This document shows positions 58,867 through 64,000 of a stretch of 64,000 nucleotides of DNA, in pieces. This DNA comes from Siphonodentalium dalli (lineage: Eukaryota > Mollusca > Scaphopoda > Gadilida > Siphonodentaliidae), in contig CP136066.1 in assembly GCA_032622095.1 (NCBI GenBank), forward strand, positions 156,943,152 to 157,007,151. The letters run 5' to 3'. Numbering within the stretch: position 1 is the first letter of the stretch; each line of letters opens with the position of its first letter. The position numbers were made by a program, and so were the translations under genes. A model generated the notes under the pieces. It did no database searches and was not told the origin of the DNA. It saw only the letters and a program-made list of their open reading frames with translations.

Positions 58867-58954
58867 ATACTCTTTTAAATTGATTATAAAAAACAGCTCA
58901 AAGTTTTACAAAGTTTGGAAGAAAAAAAACACAGCTCAAAGTTTTTGCAATATA

Positions 58955-59154
58955 CAGTAATGCTCTAAGTAATCGACCCCTTAACCACAGCAGAATTATG
59001 GGTAACTTTTCAGGATTTAGTCGGAAATATGGCTTGTTGCCATTCATCGGAAAGCTTTCCGATGAATGGCAACAAGCCATATTTCCGACTAAATCCTGAA
59101 AAGTTACCCATAATTCTGCTGTGGTTAAGGGGTCGATTACTTAGAGCATTACTA
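58955..59154. mobile_element. Family A palindromic MITE, copy 10, next to RGS splice donor
   Basis: TA-flanked on both sides ('tata|cagtaatgctc...gagcattacta|ta'). It lacks the short 'ctcactgag' turn, so the arms meet directly at 'gaaagctttc'. Its right end is 28 bp from the 5' splice site of the RGS exon. Confidence 0.9.
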
Positions 59155-59182
59155 TACATGATATGTGATAAATGATACGCAC

Positions 59183-59366
59183 ATGGTTTCTTTTGTGGAT
59201 CTTCTGGATTCACAAACGCTTTCTTGAAACCAGCCCAATAAGGCAGTAACTCTTTAAACACACAGTATTGAGAATCATCGAAAATTGTCGCAACAACGTC
59301 CTTTCCCGTGAGGTATCGCTGCACATGTCGCAGAGTTCGCTGCTGCATCTCTGGTGTAATGTCAAT
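59183..59366 (-). CDS. RGS-domain protein exon: end of RGS domain
   Basis: 184 nt on the - strand after 'gaattttttcag', in phase 0 with the preceding exon, ending at a GTGCGT donor after 61 codons plus one base. It reads 'IDITPEMQQRTLRHVQRYL', then 'IFDDSQYCVFKELLPYWAGF' and 'KKAFVNPEDPQKK'. The pattern I/L-F-x-x-x-Q-x-x-V-x-x-x-L-x-x-Y-W-x-x-F is the last helix pair of an RGS domain, the GTPase-accelerating module that acts on heterotrimeric G-protein alpha subunits. The 'LQIDITPEMQ' junction with the upstream exon resembles the RGS22 type, in which several RGS domains are strung together, but I cannot fix orthology. Residues that contact G-alpha lie mostly in the part outside the window. 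A family A palindrome begins only 28 bp beyond the donor. Confidence 0.68.
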
Positions 59367-59400
59367 CTGAAAAAATTCAGCAAGCAAAAGATAAATCAAC

Positions 59401-59456
59401 CCTATAATTACTAAATGGATTATCCCATTCAGTTGTAAAAGTATGCAACAGAATGT
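59401..59456. mobile_element. Family E end fragment
   Basis: 'ttactaaatggattatccca' and 'ttcagttgtaaaagtatgc', about 35 bp from the RGS exon acceptor. Confidence 0.6.
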
Positions 59457-59466
59457 CAGGGATATT

Positions 59467-60775
59467 TACCCCTTTCTACAGCAAAGTGCATTACTGTACA
59501 TGCTTATCAGAGCTGTTAAGTTCCACGGATTGTCCGTGAGACTCACGGATTTCCACGGCAATTCCGCAAACACGGATAACCCCCAATTTCTCACGGATTG
59601 GTCAAAACCCCACATTGAAAATCCCAAAACGAAGTTTTTTTTATTTTTTAAATTCGTGCATTTGCGGGAATTCCCCAAATGACAGTGACTTCCTTATTTC
59701 CGGTACCGTAAATACCCACACATTAACATTCACAGAATGTATCGTCGGTAACTTTTGATTGAAGACTCAAGTTGTGGTGAACTGTGACTGATATTAATTG
59801 ATTTTCACACTCTGGTGAAGCCACACCTATGGAGGGTGTTGTTTTAGTAAACAATACGTATAATCACAAGTGTGCAAAGTTCGGTATTGTTAGGCCTCAT
59901 TGATGAAAACGAAATAAAACAATACGTTTAATCACAAGTGTGCAGCTGTATTGTGAGGCCTCATTGATGAACATAAGTAATGGATACTTTATGATTTAAG
60001 TTCACTGATAGTGGTATGCATTGAGAACGGAATGTGTCTTATTTTGCGGGTAAAACTTTTAAGACGGGTCATTTTGTACTTTCGGTTTCACGCATACATG
60101 TCCGGTTGTAATCTGTGTAACTCGGATTCGTTTTGACTAACTTTAAACAAAGTTTCTGCTTCTTAAAATTTGTTAATAAATGGTGGAATGTGTGCATTTC
60201 TTTTGTGGGTTAAACCGTAAGACGAGTCCATTTTGTCGTTTATTACGATGTTGTACTTTCGGTTTCGCGCATATCCGGCTGTTTCCGGTGGAATTCTGAG
60301 TATTTTTAAGAATTGTGATCTGCTTCTTTCTTTTTAATAAATGGTGGTATCTCCCACACAGAGCAGCTCTATTACAATTACCAACAGGACATTCATTGCC
60401 ATTTTATTTAGGTCTATATATTTATAAAATAGAAACTCATAAAAATTATGCAATCTTCATCATAAAAATTATTTTTGGAACATGAACATATTTGGGCATA
60501 CCTCCCGCAAAAATCTCACGGATTGACATTTTCAAAACTTAACAGGTCTGATGCTTATACTCATTGATGAGTAGTTATCCTATAGGAAATATTCTGATAT
60601 TAAGTTCAACATACAACCATATTAACTGTACATTTTCCTCCAATGAGTAGGAATCCTTCTGCACTTGCATTGTCAGTCTGCCTCTCTGCCGTCTGCTTAT
60701 TTTACCTGAACATCTCTTCAGATGAATAATAGACCATTCCAATGTACTTCTTATAACTGAATGGGAGAATCCAAG
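59467..60775. mobile_element. Family E element interrupted by a hAT-like insertion
   Basis: Left terminus 'tttacccctttctacagc' at 59467, right continuation 'actcattgatgagtagttat' from 60559 to 'aactgaatgggagaatcc'. Removing the hAT-like DNA at 59508-60550 brings the two parts into the order seen in other family E copies. Confidence 0.72.
59508..60550. mobile_element. hAT-like element, 1,043 bp, with 8-bp target duplication
   Basis: Ends 'cagagctgttaagttcc' and 'aaaacttaacaggtctg' (inverted), flanked by ATGCTTAT at 59500-59507 and 60551-60558. Subterminal 'cacggattgtccgtgagact' repeats a short palindrome ('acggatt' / 'tcacggatt') near both ends. Two internal blocks 'aataaaacaatacgtttaat'-like are directly repeated. 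No transposase frame: non-autonomous. Confidence 0.9.
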
Positions 60776-60832
60776 GGACAAAGACATGGATGGCCTTGGT
60801 TTTAGATTATAATTATAATTTATATACACCAC

Positions 60833-61037
60833 GTAAAGAGTGTGCAATAAGCAAAACACTCAAAACTTTTTTTTGGGGGGAGAGTGATTCAGTGAAGCAT
60901 TCAAAACTGAAATCTTGAGTGGCGGGGATTAGCGAGTGCTAAGCTGGTATGTAAACAACATGGTGTCAATTTTAATCAACGTTCACTTTGTGGAGTCTCC
61001 CCGGTGTTGAGCGTTTTGCATATCGCACACTCTTTAC
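60833..61037. mobile_element. Inverted-repeat element 'gtaaagagtgtgc'
   Basis: Left 'gtaaagagtgtgcaataagc' and 'aaaacactcaa'; right the inverse ('ttgagcgttttgcatatcgc' then 'acactctttac'). About 205 bp. Single copy. Confidence 0.72.
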
Positions 61038-61899
61038 ACACTGTACTGTATCATAATATGGCTTTTGCTTACTAAAAAGGCATACGACCGTAAAGGATTT
61101 ATTCAGTCTAGAAACTACAAAACGCAATCGGAAAGCCCTCCCTGTTGTGATTAAAATGATCCAAGTCCCATTCCGATTGCATAATAAATAACCCGAAAAA
61201 TAAATAAATAACACCACCACCGGTATTCGGAGACGTAGTTGTGGGAGAGCAAATTAAAAACACAGATTCGGAGCCGGAGTTGATTATGCTGACTACGATG
61301 ACGTAATCGTAAGTCAGCTGATACTAAAATGCGGAGTGGTATGTGCGCGTGTTGTGTATAGATTACGTCACTATTCAATGCGTTATCTAATTAAAGAAGA
61401 TAGTGTGGCCGCTTTGGCCGTTTATCTGGAATAGAAAACAATAATTATGTGAATAAAGTATTAGTAGCGCCTAGAATGGTTGTTTTTTTAGCCATTAATA
61501 ACATGCCGCCACGTGTCTGCTTTGTTGAATAGAAGGCAGTAGTGCTTTGATTGTCTCGTATTCACTCAGTGATTTGTAATCACTCAGTGACTATTCATCA
61601 GTGTCAGTCGCAAACTTGTTTGCACTGTAAAATGCCCCAAAGTGAATATAAATGGCGACGGATGATCACATTCACCTGGTCATACATAAGAAACACTGAA
61701 ATGTTATATAAACACTGTGCTGAATAATGTTAACTCTATTTAGGCGCTTTTGTTTTTTGTTTTGTGTTGTTGTTTTTACATTCGATATAAATATCCCGAA
61801 TATCTGTCATCTCTACGTATGCCAAGTAGATGTAGTGTCTTCGGTTGTGGAAGGGCTAGCGATCCATTATTAAGTACCTCCAAAAAGACAACACAGTGC

Positions 61900-62080
61900 G
61901 TAATTTAGAACGCTCTTTATTGTCTACCGCTTTTGGGAGATGAAAGCATGGACGCTCTTTATATTTAAATGTCACAACACCATACAAAATCACCCATGAC
62001 ATGTCGAAATAGAGCACGTTCATAATTGAGAACGCTCTTTATTGTCTATACCACGACGAAAACATGGACGCTCTTTATTA
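61900..62080 (+). repeat. 55-bp direct repeat
   Basis: 'agaacgctctttattgtcta' and 'gcatggacgctctttat' at 61903-61958 recur at 62029-62078 ('gagaacgctctttattgtct', 'acatggacgctctttat'). Confidence 0.75.
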
Positions 62081-62099
62081 GAGGCAATCATTGGATTTT

Positions 62100-63370
62100 T
62101 TCTAGGCTAACAATTAAAAAAAATCCTCTCTAGAAAGTCAATATCTGCATCAAAACGTAAAATAAAACGAAAAAAATAAACAAACAACAAACACAAACTG
62201 AAAAACCACGCCAGACGAGCCTTCAATTAAAACAAATGTTGTTATGCCAAACTGCAGCCTAATTAATAATTATTGTAGTTTCGACAGTCTGTTGTGTATT
62301 CGAGTGAATTATTTTGTTTACGCACTTATCGATCTTGACTGGAAGGATTTTATCAAGCTGTTCACAGTCGCGCACTTCTCCACACACTATGTTTCGTGTG
62401 AAGAAACAGACAGGAACATTATTATGACGAATATAAGCCATCATGATACATGTAATAGTATAATAACCACCACCTTTTTAATCACACCCCATTTGTGTTT
62501 AATTGTACTCCTATAGCGCACAACGGGATGACACTAGTGTGTGAACTAGCTTCCGAAATTGGTACCATACAACGAAGAAGAAGCTATATGGCCTAACTTG
62601 TATTCTTTCAGAAACAGTTAAATTAATTTCGCACAAAATTCCGTTCGCTCATTGCATTTCTGCATAAATTAATCTCATTTCACACAACTTTTAACGCCTC
62701 AAAGTGCATTTTAGCCATCATTATTCGTTATATAATCCTAGCATTCTAGCAAATCCAGTTCATAATTCAGCACATTCAAACAGTTTTATTCCGTGATTGC
62801 TATTTATCGTAAAGGCCTAGCTAATTAACCGCCGACTGCAATATTTTACACGTAATTTATCAACTCGTTATGCGATTGGCGGAATTATTTTAAGCTCCGC
62901 CCACCGCTGTCACCGGTAAGCGTTGATACAGATGATCGGTCATGTGACTGCGTTGTGGTCATGTGATCGCACTCACATGATTTACACTTCGGATATTTCC
63001 GCGATTTTTTTAATATCATAATAATAAAAATACTATCTGCTCGATTTTGAATTTTCTTGGCGAAATGGGTCTGTTAGCCATATATTATTAATATTATAAC
63101 GAAGAAAAAAAAAATAATTTGACAGACTAATTCCTTTAACAATAACATGCTATTTATGCAATATTTATGATTGATAAATGAACAAAATCTGTCTATATTT
63201 TAAAATTAAACAGCAATACCCATCGCAAAGGCCATCCATATATTTACGGTAGAGCGTCGGAACTCTTAATTGAACTATGTATGAACTCAGCTAATTAGGT
63301 GTGTGCATCTATAGATTGTGAGTGAAGACCCTTGCTCTGTGTCATTGTGATATATATATATATATCTTTA
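62100..63370. other. RGS intron, nothing recognised
   Basis: Mixed composition, with somewhat more CpG at 62880-63070. No exon, no shared repeat; an (AT)n run at 63350-63366. Confidence 0.45.
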
Positions 63371-63377
63371 TGTTCAG

Positions 63378-63443
63378 GCCTCCAAATACATTTGCAGAAT
63401 GAGGTCCCTAGAGGGTGTATTTAGTGACACTATCCAGCACAGC
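63378..63443. mobile_element. Family B fragment
   Basis: 'atttgcagaatgaggtccct' and 'agagggtgtatttagtgaca', then unrelated DNA; about 135 bp from the RGS exon donor. Confidence 0.7.
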
Positions 63444-63578
63444 TTTCCAAAATTTTTCAACAAAATCAAAATTGAGCAAGGAGTTCTATCTAAAAATAAA
63501 TAAATTGTTTTGTCATTTTAAAATCAAAATGTTTAAAAGATCAAAATGTGAGCAAAGTAATATTTCTTGTTGTTTTAC

Positions 63579-63677
63579 CTGGAGAGATGGTCCAGTGATT
63601 GACTCGAGGAAACAATCAACAATGGACTGTACTTTCCATTTAAGTAGCTCATCATCAGCATGGATATGACTGTGATC
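63579..63677 (-). CDS. RGS-domain protein, first visible exon
   Basis: 99 nt (33 codons) on the - strand between 'taataattgcag' and a 'gtaaaa' donor, phase 0 at both ends. It reads 'DHSHIHADDELLKWKVQSIV' and ends 'DCFLESITGPSLQ', joining to 'IDITPE' of the next exon. The W-K-x-x-x-I-x-x-x-F-L helix followed by '..P.LQIDI' is typical of the middle of an RGS domain, leading into the linker before the helices in the next exon. The gene must continue to the right of the window, where the first half of this RGS domain and the protein start should lie. Confidence 0.65.
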
Positions 63678-64000
63678 CTGCAATTATTAAATATTGGTTT
63701 GATTTATTGTGGGTCGTCATTGTTTCAGCTGTTATATGGACCAACCTGGAGGGAGTCATATTCTCCTTAAGGGGTTTCCATCCCTGAGCTATGTCAGGAA
63801 AGTTTAGTTAGACTTACACAGAAAACTACTTTAATGTTAAGCTGGTAAACCACATGAAGGAATCTATGCTATATGAAGACCACATCAAACATATTTATAA
63901 CAATAAAAATGTCAAAAAGATGACTTTAATCATAATTTTAGAAGGGAAATTTTGGGAAGAGCATTCTCAGCATCTATATATAAATTGAGTGGAAATGAAT

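Noticed and set aside
59010-59399. 129-codon frame on the - strand as one gene
   Set aside because: It is a real RGS exon (59183-59366) fused by chance to intron and to a family A palindrome; only the exon is kept.

Overview
This is a window of eukaryotic, A+T-rich, intron-rich animal DNA. Short coding exons with GT/AG splice sites are separated by introns of 0.4 to about 15 kb packed with small non-autonomous DNA transposons. Several long interspersed repeats (terminal 'tttagctcaac' motif, 'gtccgtccgt', 'aagggccataactc') look like those common in molluscs and related marine invertebrates. A lophotrochozoan, probably a mollusc, is my best guess, but it is an inference. There are no bacterial-style operons, CRISPR arrays, rRNA genes or convincing tRNA genes, and most long open frames are noise inside repeats.

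Two real genes can be pieced together from exons with matching phases. On the + strand, six exons between 2675 and 14789 encode about 199 residues ending in a stop. They form an essentially complete START lipid-binding domain at the C-terminus of a protein whose N-terminus lies left of the window. On the - strand, four exons (63677-63579, 59366-59183, 44396-44251, 28876-28658) encode the last 215 or so residues of a protein with the C-terminal half of an RGS domain followed by a basic, Ser-rich tail. Its N-terminus lies right of the window. The genes converge tail to tail, with about 13.9 kb of repeat-rich DNA between their stop codons. One decayed LINE ORF1 lies on the - strand at 53207-53982, inside an RGS intron.

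The rest is mostly a dense, nested set of small elements: (A) TA-flanked, almost wholly palindromic mariner-like elements of about 200 bp (ten copies); (B) GC-richer foldback elements sharing a 'gaggtccccagagggtgaa' arm; (C, C', E and others) TTAA-flanked elements that all start CCCTTT or close variants but carry different bodies, most with internal hairpins; (D) TTAA-flanked elements ending AGATGGTCTATC; and three single elements with hAT-type 8-bp target duplications. Nested insertions show the relative age of some families. There are also a 25-bp minisatellite, several larger tandem repeats, isolated perfect hairpins and long G/C homopolymers.

Layout: 1-2674 repeats left of the first visible START exon; 2675-14789 START exons with transposon-filled introns; 14790-28657 intergenic repeats; 28658-63677 last four RGS exons with introns of about 15.4, 14.8 and 4.2 kb; 63678-64000 start of the next intron.
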